Assembly: GCA_034401135.1 (NCBI GenBank)
Contig: JAWZSP010000002.1
Coordinates: forward strand, 3,596,001-3,660,000
Length of the DNA: 64,000 nt
Source of the DNA: Volutella citrinella
Taxonomy: Eukaryota > Ascomycota > Sordariomycetes > Hypocreales > Nectriaceae
Direction of reading: 5' to 3'
The position numbers were made by a program, and so were the translations under genes. Every line of letters starts with the position of its first letter. Position 1 is the first letter of the stretch. The notes beneath the pieces were generated by a model, which saw nothing but the letters and a program-made list of their open reading frames with translations, was not told the origin of the DNA and did not search any database. This document shows positions 1 to 9,809 of this stretch, piece by piece.

Positions 1-282
1 GCCTGTAGGGACTCGAGGTAGCTACCGCCAACAATAGAGGAGTGCTCTAGGCTAGGGCTTAGGGGGGGCCAGGGGCCAAAGAGAGTGGAGTGTCTGGAGA
101 CTGAGAAGTGTAAAGGCACAATGCCAGGGACTGTGAGAGAGAAGAGTGAAGGAGAGGAGAACAATGAGGTGAATGAGTTGTATTGAAGAGAGAGTGTCTT
201 GTGAGTTGGGAATAATCTCTGGTTCTGAGGGAGGAAGGACCCCTTATTATAGTTTTTTCGATCCCCAAGTCCATCATCAGGA

Positions 283-341
283 TGACGACCAGGACGAGCA
301 CGAGCACGAGCATCAAGGACGAGCACGAGCATCAAGGGTGA
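283..341. repeat. Short tandem repeat, GAGCAC-type
   Basis: The 6-bp unit GAGCAC alternates with GAGCATCAAGGAC, giving two imperfect copies of a roughly 20-bp block. It reads as low complexity on both strands (poly Leu-Val on the minus strand), so the overlapping open frames are not treated as genes. Confidence 0.75.
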
Positions 342-703
342 GCACGGGGCGCGTTGCTCGTCCGCCTCACTTGATACCCATCTCAAGCCTCGGGGGCCTC
401 GTAATGGCTATTCACAACTCGTCTTCCGTCCCCGTGGTGGACTGGAGGCGTCGACGGGAAGCAAGAGAATCCTGAAGCGTCGTCGTCACTGCAGGAAAAT
501 CCATATTCGTCGTTTTTCGATCTCCTTGTCCCCACCATCCGCGATGCCAGACCCTGCTAGATCCATTACGTCCCGTACAGGGATGCGTTTATGAGGGTGG
601 TCCGTGGTTGTCATATCTCTCTCTGTGGTGTTGTGAACCTGGTCGACTCTTGCTCGCTCGCTCTCAGCCCAGTGGCCAAAAGGAGGGGGCGTGAAAGTAG
701 ACG

Positions 704-784
704 GGAGACAACATGGAGACAACATGGAGACTACACTCAGACTACCTCGAGACTACATCGAGACTACATCGAGACAACATGGTG
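704..784. repeat. Imperfect minisatellite, GAGACWACATSGA-type
   Basis: About six consecutive imperfect copies of a 12-13-bp unit (GAGACAACATG, then GAGACTACATC) run head to tail. Copies differ by one or two bases. Confidence 0.8.
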
Positions 785-1208
785 GAAACATGGAGATGAG
801 TTGAGAAAAAGATGTATACAAGAGAGGTTTCCTGGTCCCTGGACTCAGTCGACGATGTTGGAGTCAACTTGTGAGTGGCTAGTGACCGTTGGACCCTCCC
901 ACCCCCGGTGTGCCATGACGCCCTTCCACCGTTCCCCACGTGGATCTGGGTGTACTAAGATCGCCGGGAAATAAACCCCTGTGATCCGCAACAGGCCCCT
1001 CAGGGCTGTGCCTCATTGCCGCGTTTACATGCGACCACTACGGGACGGGAGCTCCCTAGACCCCGTGCCGTTGAGACTACTCGCGGGCTAAGCGTAAACG
1101 GCATCTTGCTACACCCGACTACTTCCAACAGCGTTAGTGCTGGCAATTTGAGGCGAGCAAATATCGTAGTCAGGCCTGGTGGCGAGTGAGGAGGGGAGAG
1201 GTAGGACA

Positions 1209-1252
1209 GTGGGTGTGAGAATGTGGGTGTGAGAATGTGGGTGTGAGAATGT
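1209..1252. repeat. Three perfect copies of a 14-bp unit
   Basis: The unit GTGGGTGTGAGAAT occurs three times in a row at 1209-1222, 1223-1236 and 1237-1250, followed by a partial GTGGGG. Confidence 0.9.
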
Positions 1253-2631
1253 GGGGAGATGGCGGGTGAGAAGATTGAGTGAGGCAAACACGGGTTCTCG
1301 CAGATTCTAGGTCGCAGAGTGAAGTCGCGACCCACCACGAGATACCTGACAGGTCCAGGTAAGCTCTGTCATGCTGCACCAAGGCAACTGGCCGCCAGGC
1401 ATACGGGCTCCTTGTGGCGGGGGAGATCCTCATGCGGCTGCCAGTCCGTCACGGCGCTCGCGAGCCCCATTTGTTCGTCGTCTTACTGCAGTGAGCATTC
1501 AAACGCCAGTTCCTATCAGATATCATACAAATCAAGGCACTCTGAGCGTTACATCACCCCTCCTCCACCTTCTCCCTGGCGTATAACCCCAGGGCCTCGA
1601 TCGGGGGGAGGGACGGGGAGGCGGAGAGGGGAGGGTGAGAGCTCATCTGCTCCGGGCAGCTTTCCAGTTTGCTGGGGAAGGCGGGACGGCTATCCGGCAC
1701 CCACCAACATGAGACGCAGCTCGAGGACGAGCAGCATAGGAGAGGACACGAGAAGACACGAGAAAGAGGCCGATGGCTTGCCGTCGTTGGCTGGTCCTGC
1801 TGATCTCTCGTTCCGTAATGCGCCGCGTTTCGACGTCCCGCGGACCAAGGCGCGGTCTAGTCGAAGCCTCATATGTAGAGATCCCATCTCAGAATTTCTT
1901 GCATACCAAGAGGCCGATAGCTGGACGCAGCGCGGTGGGAGAAGCAGCTTGCCGTTCGGATGGCTGCATGAGAGTGGTCAGGAGCTCAGCCTTTGAGGCC
2001 CTTGACAACAGGGGGTTGGCAAATGCCGTCTGATGCCGCCTGGGGCTGAGCCTGGGATCCAGGTGCATGTATCGCCATGGCTGAGATAGGCAATACCAGT
2101 GTCGCAGCCTAGATGTTGTCTCCTTTCCGAGGACGGGATCCTGGAAGCGTCCCGGCCATGGGAGGAGCCAAACCCCCGGCAGTTGGGCAGCCATCAAAGT
2201 TGGCCATTGCCCATTGCGCTGCCAAGACCGGAAATCACCGCTTCGTGTGCGTTTGGACCGTGTTTTCTCATGTAAACGAGGGTTGAGGAGTCACATAGTT
2301 GCGTTGCCTTTCTGCAAGTTGGTGGTGGTCGTGGTGGGTATGTTGCCTCACTCTTCTTTGAGGCTTGCGTTTCCTGGGCTCCCCTCCCCTCCCTCCCGTC
2401 CTCCCTCCTTCACTCTCCGTCCGCAAGAAAGCGCTTCAGCCGATACACAAAGAAGCAGCTGGAAAGCCGGCGAAGGGCTGCTCACCAATGCAATGCCGTG
2501 GCTGGCCTGAGGCGCACTGCAAGATGACGCTGCGGGCTTCCTAGCTGTCAGTACGTCTCGCGGCTTTCTGAAGTGCCGGCGTCTGTGGCCCAGCCATATG
2601 CAAACCGCGTTGGCCAGCCCGTCCGAACTTC

Positions 2632-2660
2632 ATGTATGTACTTATGTATGTATGTATGTA
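2632..2660. repeat. TATG microsatellite
   Basis: A run of ATGT/TATG tetranucleotides with one interruption (ACTT). Confidence 0.85.
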
Positions 2661-4499
2661 GGTTGTCAACACCAAGAAGCAAGCCCCGGGCCCGCTTATA
2701 CGTAGAGCTAGACGATCTGCGCACACCGGCTGTCAGCGCCGCCCGTAGCTCTGTGTGTCCTGGAAACCTGACAACTCCACTAGGGGACCGGCCTGAGCTG
2801 ATTGCTCAATTGTGGGTGGGCAACCACTCACAGCCTGGCTGGGCTCCGTGGTGGCATGGAGCCGTGGCGTCTTGTATCGTGGGCACAAGGATCGTCAGAC
2901 CAATCTGGTTGTCCGTGTTTCCCAGAGCCCAGCATCATACGGGCAAGCCACGAGCCTGTCGCGTGGATAATTCACATTCTGGAGCGCCAAAGCGAGCCAA
3001 CGGAGGACCTGCAGTTGTAAGTGGTCCTTGTCTCCTCTCACCTTGTCGCTCCCTCCCCTCCACCCACCACTACGGGCGCTGGAAAACAGGTCGTATAACC
3101 TAATCGTGCGGGGATTAAATCTCACAGTGCTGCCATGCCAGATTGCGGTCCCCAGGGTCGCTCGATCTCGGTCCATCGAGGCCCCCTCTCACACAGAAAC
3201 GCACAACTGATGCCCTCGAGACGCAACCACAACGTTCCATGGACCCGGATTGGCAGCAGCAGCCACATTACACGTGGCCTGGGGCTAGACGAGTACGTCG
3301 TAGCTCATTCATAAATGTCTCTTCAAGCAAGGGCCGCCGTCGGGGTTTGCAGAGTGCAGAACACGGCACATGTAGGACCGGATCGGCGTGTCACTGGGTC
3401 ACGGTGTTCGTCGCTGTTGCAGCTGCGTCGCAGCGATACCCTTGCCATGCGGAGCCTGAATATCACACACCGGTTTACTACGGGCCTCCTATGTTCGCAT
3501 CTCGGCCGCCGCCTATGGCCCGGTCGTTGGCGTTTTTCCTTTGTTCGGTCGCCGGATGGTAGAACCTCATTGGTAGCCGAACTGCGAGTCCGGAGTCAAC
3601 GCCGGGGAGGCTTGCCCTGCAGCCTATGAGGGTTCGTCGGAGTATGCTGTCTGCTAAAAGCGGGAGGGGTCCACCCTTGCAACATACAGTAGGACGAGCG
3701 TCCGTAAATCAGAGTTTGGTGGGCGTGGGTAAGATGGAAAAAAGCAACGACTACCTTAGTGAGTGGCGTTCGAGGCTATCGGTGGACGGGATGAAAACAG
3801 CACTACGGAGTACGGGTCAGCCCGACTCTAATGCACGCATTGTGATATGTCGACTAAGCGTTCGCAAGTGCCGGGCTGCCATCGCCTTTGTCCTAGTGAC
3901 TCGAGGACGCCTAAGGCCCCACGAGGGCAGCCAGGCTCTGCAAAGACCAGATGTTCAGGAAGCCCTGGTTGACCCCGCTCTGAGTCTTGGGGAATCTAGG
4001 GTAAGATATTGCGTGGCAATGTTGGTAATTAATTGAGAAATTGCCCTTGTCTGTGGCACAGGTATGAGAAATGAAGAAACAGGCAGCATAGGGATCAATT
4101 GCAGTAGTCGTCGATTGGATCTAATTCCTTTAAATTTAACAAAAAAAAATGTACAAGATTTTTCGGTATCATCGTACCAAAACACCCAAACTCCAGCCGT
4201 ATCCCGTCTAAGAATAATTGAGTCCTCAAGTGCGGAACAAAACATCAAGTGAAAGTGGGCTGGTGGACCATGCACTCGGCCCCTCGTGCAGTCTTGCATC
4301 ATCGCCTCTCATTTCAATCCTCCCACTCCTCATCCAACTGGTCAATCAACCGGTTCTCGGCGTCGTGATCCCGTCCTCTGCGGGAAGGACTCGTGGATAG
4401 GTGCGAGTAGCCTCGACGGGTCGGCATGCGGCGAGTGCAGGCCGACAACAAAATGGCAAACATGTCCTATTAACCCCACCGTCAGCCCGATGATCCGGC

Positions 4500-5447
4500 T
4501 CAGGGGAGGTATCTATCCGATTTCATCGGAATCGGGTTGGAACGCACGCAGATGAAGCTCCAGATGCTGGCCCAGAGGCTGTAGTTGGGCAGCTGACGCC
4601 AGCCCCGAGCGTGCACAACGGTTCTGTTGTAGAAGATGCCGCCCAGAAGGTACACCAGGAAGGCGATCACGAGGATCAGACCGAAGACGCTGCCGGGACC
4701 GACACTGCCAGGCTTGTGCGGTTCGGCGTGGGCGCAGGCATGTGTCGATCGGGTCTCGAAGAAGTAGGCGCACTCATCCGGGTCGGTGCCGACAAAGGAA
4801 ATGCCAGCTCGGGACTGGCTGGGATCGCGGTCGCAGAGGAAGGAGATGATAGTCGATTTCCGTCGGACCTTGTCCTTGTCGTTGCCGGCGTTGGGCTTCT
4901 GGTCACGCGGTTCCTTGTTGCCCGCACCATCCGTCGACTCGACACTTCGTTTGGTCTCTTTGGCGTCGGGGCCGCACGGCGAGCCTCCCGTATACTGTAG
5001 AACCAGCTTGCGCCCTCTACTCTGCAGGTCCATGGACTCGGAGCTAAAACATTGTCAGCATCGAGGCATTCCGCCCAACTCGGAGCCTCGAACATACCCT
5101 ATCGAGTATATTTGTCCCCGCGACATGTAGTACGCGCTCACGTTGGCCCATTTGGACTCGTCAACCCCGACCACATCGCTGACTTGGTCGACCACAGGAC
5201 CGCATATGTTCAGTGTAAAGTTCTTGCCATAGTCGTGTCCCTTGGAGGCGTAATCCTTGGTTGGGGTGGACTTGCGCGTGCCCTGGCCAGCAGGCCACGC
5301 CCGATCTGGTCGGAGATCGAAGAAGGCGCCGCTAGTGTGTGACGTAGCGGTGCATGCTGGGACTTGGGCGGGGATGGTTGGGGTGTTTTCGACGGCCTCA
5401 GCTGAGGAGGCGAGGAGGAAGAGGGCGGAGGGTGTAGAGAAACGCAT
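4500..5447 (-). CDS. atg27: Atg27-like autophagy membrane protein
   Basis: Two exons, 5447-5098 and 5043-4500, with a 54-nt GTATGT...TTTTAG intron, give 297 residues. The start MRFSTPSALF is followed by a hydrophobic signal sequence to about residue 18. A lumenal domain with paired cysteines and the stretch NICGPVVDQVSD resembles the mannose-6-phosphate-receptor homology domain of Atg27. One transmembrane helix (GLILVIAFLVYLLGG) lies near the C terminus, followed by a short cytosolic tail with NRTVVHARGW. Atg27 is a type I protein that cycles between Golgi, endosome, vacuole and the pre-autophagosomal site and helps traffic Atg9. The frame is open upstream of the chosen Met, but only this Met places the signal peptide at the N terminus. 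It is divergent from erg24. Confidence 0.88.
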
Positions 5448-5980
5448 CGTGGAGCTCGAGATTGGGGCTTCGTTGCGAAAAGGACAGCGGGTTGCTTGCT
5501 TACGACGCAAGCAAGGAGCGCCTGGGGGCGGGTTCAAGAGGGAGCTGCGACGCAAGTGCTCATCTGCTTCGATATGGGCAATTGCTGAAGGACCGGACAA
5601 TTATTTGCGCAGACAAGGAGTGTTGCTGGGGTTTTGATGGAGCTAGAAATAATGTTTGCGGGAAGGGAGCCTAACGCTGAAAGGAGTGTCGCATCCTCTG
5701 CGTCAAGCTCTAACTGTCATTATCTCAAGGTCCTATCTGAGACGCCGCATGCGGCCTGCTGATTGGATCCCACTACTCCCTGCCACGCACTTTAGAAACC
5801 ACCTTTGATGACACATGCTTGGCACCCTCGGCAGACCGGCGAGAGTGTTTATCCGAAAGTTTGGCGGTCCGTGCGCCATGATGCAAGAGGCGCCGTATTC
5901 TCCTGCATTAGCAATCCGAGAAACGCACACACAGCTATGCGAATACGGCAAGCTGCGGGGCCCCATTCAATAAGGCCATC

Positions 5981-5998
5981 CGGAACGCGATTGCTCCG
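5981..5998. promoter_or_regulatory. CGG-N12-CCG palindrome, copy 1
   Basis: CGGAACGCGATTGCTCCG is an inverted CGG pair with a 12-bp spacer, the geometry expected for a Zn2Cys6 dimer. From memory, Aspergillus AtrR, which controls ergosterol and azole-response genes, recognises this spacing. Its place 200 bp upstream of a sterol gene fits, but binding here is inferred. Confidence 0.6.
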
Positions 5999-6025
5999 TG
6001 ACGAAATCGAATAAAAAAGGCCACC

Positions 6026-6043
6026 CGGAACGCGAGCGCTCCG
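6026..6043. promoter_or_regulatory. CGG-N12-CCG palindrome, copy 2
   Basis: CGGAACGCGAGCGCTCCG has the same half-sites and 12-bp spacer as the first copy, 45 bp downstream. The differences fall inside the spacer and both half-sites are kept, as expected if the half-sites are what matters. Confidence 0.6.
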
Positions 6044-6127
6044 TGGCGAATCGACGAATTGTTGCCCCGCGAATGGGACACGGGGTTTTACAACACCGAA
6101 CACCAGGGCAGAACCGACTTCTTGGAG

Positions 6128-6134
6128 CTATAAA
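6128..6134 (+). promoter_or_regulatory. TATA-like element of erg24
   Basis: GCTATAAAG lies about 70 bp upstream of the erg24 start codon. Confidence 0.55.
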
Positions 6135-6197
6135 GATCTCTCCTAGATCTTCCTCAATTGCCGATTGCCGTCACCAACAGTGCACGTCGCATCAACA

Positions 6198-7758
6198 ATG
6201 GCATCCAAGAGCAAGACCCCTGCCAAGGAGCAGCCAAACTATGAGTTTGCCGGGCCGTGAGTGACAACACCATGTTTGCGACCTGCGATGCGCTTGGAGC
6301 TAACAAATGATAGCATCGGTGCCTTTGGCATCTCTTTCGGCCTCCCGATCCTCATCCTTGCCTTCAACTTCGTCTGCAACGACATCTCAGGATGCCCCGC
6401 TCCCTCCCTCCTCAGCCCCAAGACCCTGTCCCTCGATACACTCAAGCAAGAGGTGGGCTGGCCTGGATTCGAGGGTCTAGTGAGCTGGAAAGGCACTGCT
6501 GCTGTTATCGGCTACCACCTGACGCACATGATCCTGCACCGTGTGATTCCCGCCAATGTGGTCGAGGGAACCGAGCTGGTTACTGGCGGCAGGCTCAAGT
6601 ACCGCCTGAACAGTAAGTTGCACTCCTGACGAGATGGCCGAGAAGCATTCGCTAACCCATGAGCCAGCGCTGTACGGCAGCACCACCCTCCTCGCCGCCC
6701 TCGCTGCTGGCACCGTTGCCCAAGGCGCCGAGTTCCCCGTCTGGACCTTCATCTCCGACAACTTCTTCCAGATCCTGACGGCCAACATCATCATGGCGTA
6801 CGCCATGGCCACCTTCGTCTACGTCCGAAGCTTCAGCGTCAAACCCGGCAACAAGGATAACCGAGAGCTTGCTGCAGGAGGACATACCGGAAACCTCATG
6901 TATGATTGGTTCATTGGCCGTGAGCTGAACCCGCGCATCTCCCCCCCCTTCCTTGGCGAGATCGACCTGAAGAGCTTCATGGAGATTCGACCCGGAATGA
7001 CGGGATGGATCATCCTGAACTGCTCCTGGTGCGCCCAGCAGTACCGCAACTTTGGCTATGTGACTGACAGCATCATCTGCATCACTGCTGTTCAATTCTT
7101 GTATGTCATGGACTGCTACTGGAACGAGCCTGCGCTTTTGACCACCATTGATATCACCACGGATGGCTTTGGCATGATGCTTTCGTTTGGCGACGTCGTC
7201 TGGGTGCCGTTCCTCTATTCTTTGCAGACCCGATACCTTGCAACTCACCCCCAGACGCTTGGGCCCCTGGGTCTGGCTGCCATGTTCAGTCTGATTGGCC
7301 TTGGCTTTTACATCTTTCGATCTGCCAACAGCGAGAAGAACACTTTCCGCACCAACCCCAACGACCCCAGCGTCGCCCATCTCAAGTACATCCAGACCAA
7401 GCGTGGGAGCAAGTTGTTGATTTCGGGCTGGTGGGGAGTTGCCCGCCACATCAACTACCTCGGTGACTGGATCCAGGCCTGGCCTTATTCTCTGCCTACT
7501 GGCCTGGCTGGCTACCAGATTCTGGCTGCCGGCACCGGCGCAGCGGGAGCGCATATCATGACTGATGGGCGCGAGGTCATTCAAGGCGCTGCCAAAGGCT
7601 GGGGTATAATTTTCACTTACTTCTATGTTCTGTACTTTGCCATCTTGCTCATCCACCGCGACGGCCGCGATGACGAGAAGTGCCACCGCAAGTACGGCGA
7701 GGACTGGGAGAAATACAAGAAGGTCGTCCGCTGGCGAATCCTTCCCGGAGTCTACTAA
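6198..7758 (+). CDS. erg24: Delta(14)-sterol reductase (Erg24)
   Basis: Three exons (6198-6256, 6314-6612, 6668-7758) give 482 residues, the usual Erg24 length. The enzyme reduces the C14=C15 double bond left by Cyp51 demethylation in ergosterol synthesis, using NADPH in the ER membrane. Family signatures are clear: LLISGWWGVARHINYLGD at about residues 369-386, and HRDGRDDEKCHRKYGEDW near the C terminus. Several hydrophobic helices match the multi-spanning sterol reductase fold. Exon 1 encodes only MASKSKTPAKEQPNYEFAG plus a split codon; the first intron uses GTGAGT and the second GTAAGT. Lys-rich N terminus and motifs separate it from C-24(28) reductase Erg4 only by overall similarity, so Erg24 is favoured, not proven. 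Likely controlled through the duplicated CGG-N12-CCG sites upstream. Confidence 0.94.
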
Positions 7759-9809
7759 CCGTTGACCCGGTTATCCGACGGATCCTGTTTGGAATCAGGA
7801 AAACCTACATGTCATTAAGGCCCGTCAGCAAGGGGTTGCGCCAATAGTAATTTGGCCATGGGGCGGTTAAACGCAGGAAACGGGCAAGATGATCCCGGCA
7901 GGTCGGGTAGAATGGCCTTTTACCGGCTCATTACTGATTCCCTCCTGCCGCATTCAGAGTTGAGAACCCCTGTCAAATGACGGCGACTTCAACAAAACTA
8001 TTGTATCGCAAGTTTACGACTAGCAAATAGGGTAGTTAACCACTTACACAAACTAACGTGCCTCGCCCAACATAGAAACTGCCGATGCGGCGTTTCTGTG
8101 ATGTCAAAATATTACCGGATAAATGAAGGACCATGCCCAATAAACCAGGGCAGTTAGAGGGTTCATTGTCGCCCTTTTCCCGGTGGCTGACAGGCGCGGT
8201 TCATGGCCACGAGGATTTCATCACTTTAAAAAAGGGCCGAAGAGCGGGGCGTTCGGGGCCCCGTCAGTCGATCCGGCCGAGTGCCAAGGCGGGGAAGGGT
8301 GCGGGGGAGCCAGGGCGGTGCAGCAGGGGAGGGCGTGGTAGGCTGACGGATTACATAGAACAAGATTGAAGTTCTATCCAGGGAGTAATCAATCATTGAA
8401 TCGCGACGAGAGAAAAAAGGCAAGCGTCGCGGGATTGGGCCCGTCAAGCCGTCTGAGTTTCGGCGCGATCAGACGGGTGACACCAGTCTTGCCAGCAGCC
8501 CAGGGATGAGACACCGAGGGCGGGTATAATGCCGATCATCATCTTTTATGACTATGGGGCAGCTATCCCGCGCGTTCGAGTATTATCGAGATCCCTTGTG
8601 ACGTTGGAGCTTGCAGAGCGCGAGAACACCGCTGAAGTGACGTCAATAATGGAACGGCTTCGAGGGACTCGGCAGTTGAGCACTGCTGTTTGGTACGGAG
8701 CACAGCAGACATATGCCTTTAGAAAACAAGGTGGTGAGACGCGCCGACGCGTATCGACAGACGAATTGTCTTGGTCCAGAGATCAATGCATGCAATGCGG
8801 TCAATTGGCGACTCCGCTATCCACATGACTGGACACCCGCTTGGCTATTCTCACGGCCATGACTAAAGCTGTTTATTTCGTCACTCTGGCGGCAGCGTCA
8901 TCGAATGCACCCCGGTCAAAAGATGCTCCCACTGCCACCTTGGACGCATGGCGATCGGCCCTATTCACCCTCGCCAGCAGGCCCAGCAGATGAGTGAGTG
9001 CCGCGCTCTCTCCCCCGCATCGACGGGACCCACCAGTCCGGACCCAGCGCCGCCCTCCCTCTGCCGTGTGGCACCCGTTGCACGTTGAGAAAACGCCCCG
9101 AGGGAGAGGTTGACTGTGAACCCTCCAAGCTGTCTAAGCCCTGCCCGATGCCCTGCTGGATGCCCCTGTTGACAGGGTGCTATCGGCCGCCTCATGGCAG
9201 CAGTCTGCGGAGATGTCGCAGCTGCGGAGGCAGGTGGGTTATGGGTCGGCGAGCCGTCACGAGCTCCCAAGTAATCCCACCATCTGTTGCATGAGGCATG
9301 CGTAAATCGAACATCAGCGGCCGATGCGAGGTACCGGGCGGATGGAGGACCCGTAGCGCTGAGCGATGGTACTCTTGGAACGGATGGCTGCCCGAAGGTG
9401 GGCAAATTAGACTCTGGCATGCAGGACCGCACGTCTCATGCCATGCCACCACGATCCATGCTCAACGCCCATCCCCGCGCCAGGCCGTGGACCCCAACCG
9501 TCAACGGCCGCCGATCCGATATATAAAAGCAACGCCATGGCTGCAGCAATGACCGTGTCGCTCGGAGTGGCTTTGTGTCCATCAATCGACAACATCGCAT
9601 GCACCTGAATGTCTCTGGTTCTCCATTGGGGAATATCCTGTAGATCTTGTGTCATTGCTTTCTCCTCATAGCTCGCGAGCTCCCTCCCCATCTTCCCTCG
9701 AGCTTTTCGACACTTTGTAAAGCTTTTGCTTACCTTGCTTTACGTTGCATTCCCGTGCAAATCACCTTTTCGTTCGTGCACCATCATCGCGTGTTAGTGT
9801 TGGTGCATC
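7759..9809. other. Intergenic region, erg24 to GH3 gene
   Basis: No supported gene. The right end is the promoter and 5' leader of the beta-glucosidase, with a TATA sequence at 9520 and a pyrimidine-rich leader. The remaining open frames are short and without recognisable motifs. Confidence 0.6.
9520..9528 (+). promoter_or_regulatory. TATA box of the GH3 gene
   Basis: TATATAAAA sits 282 bp upstream of the start codon, implying a 5' leader of about 250 nt that ends in a CT-rich segment. Confidence 0.6.

Larger units (their letters stand above)
1..4499. other. Gene-poor region with short tandem repeats
   Basis: No open frame here has the composition, splice structure or recognisable motifs of a fungal gene. 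The stretch carries several short tandem repeats (listed separately) and an AT-rich patch at about 4060-4260 containing an A9 run. It ends at the 3' end of the atg27 homologue. It may be accessory or repeat-eroded sequence; I could not identify a transposon. Confidence 0.6.
5971..6058. repeat. Tandem 45-bp duplication in the erg24 promoter
   Basis: Copy 1 begins at 5971 (AAGGCCATCCGGAACGCG) and copy 2 at 6016 (AAGGCCACCCGGAACGCG). They align over about 40 bp with few mismatches. Each copy carries one CGG-N12-CCG element. Confidence 0.9.
5448..6197. promoter_or_regulatory. Divergent atg27/erg24 promoter region
   Basis: A 750-bp intergenic stretch between the start codons of two divergent genes. 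It holds a duplicated 45-bp block containing two CGG-N12-CCG palindromes on the erg24 side and a TATA-like sequence 70 bp upstream of the erg24 start. Confidence 0.75.

Noticed and set aside
6652..7686. 344-codon minus-strand frame opposite erg24
   Set aside because: It is the antisense shadow of the third exon of erg24, where C-ending codons suppress antisense stops.
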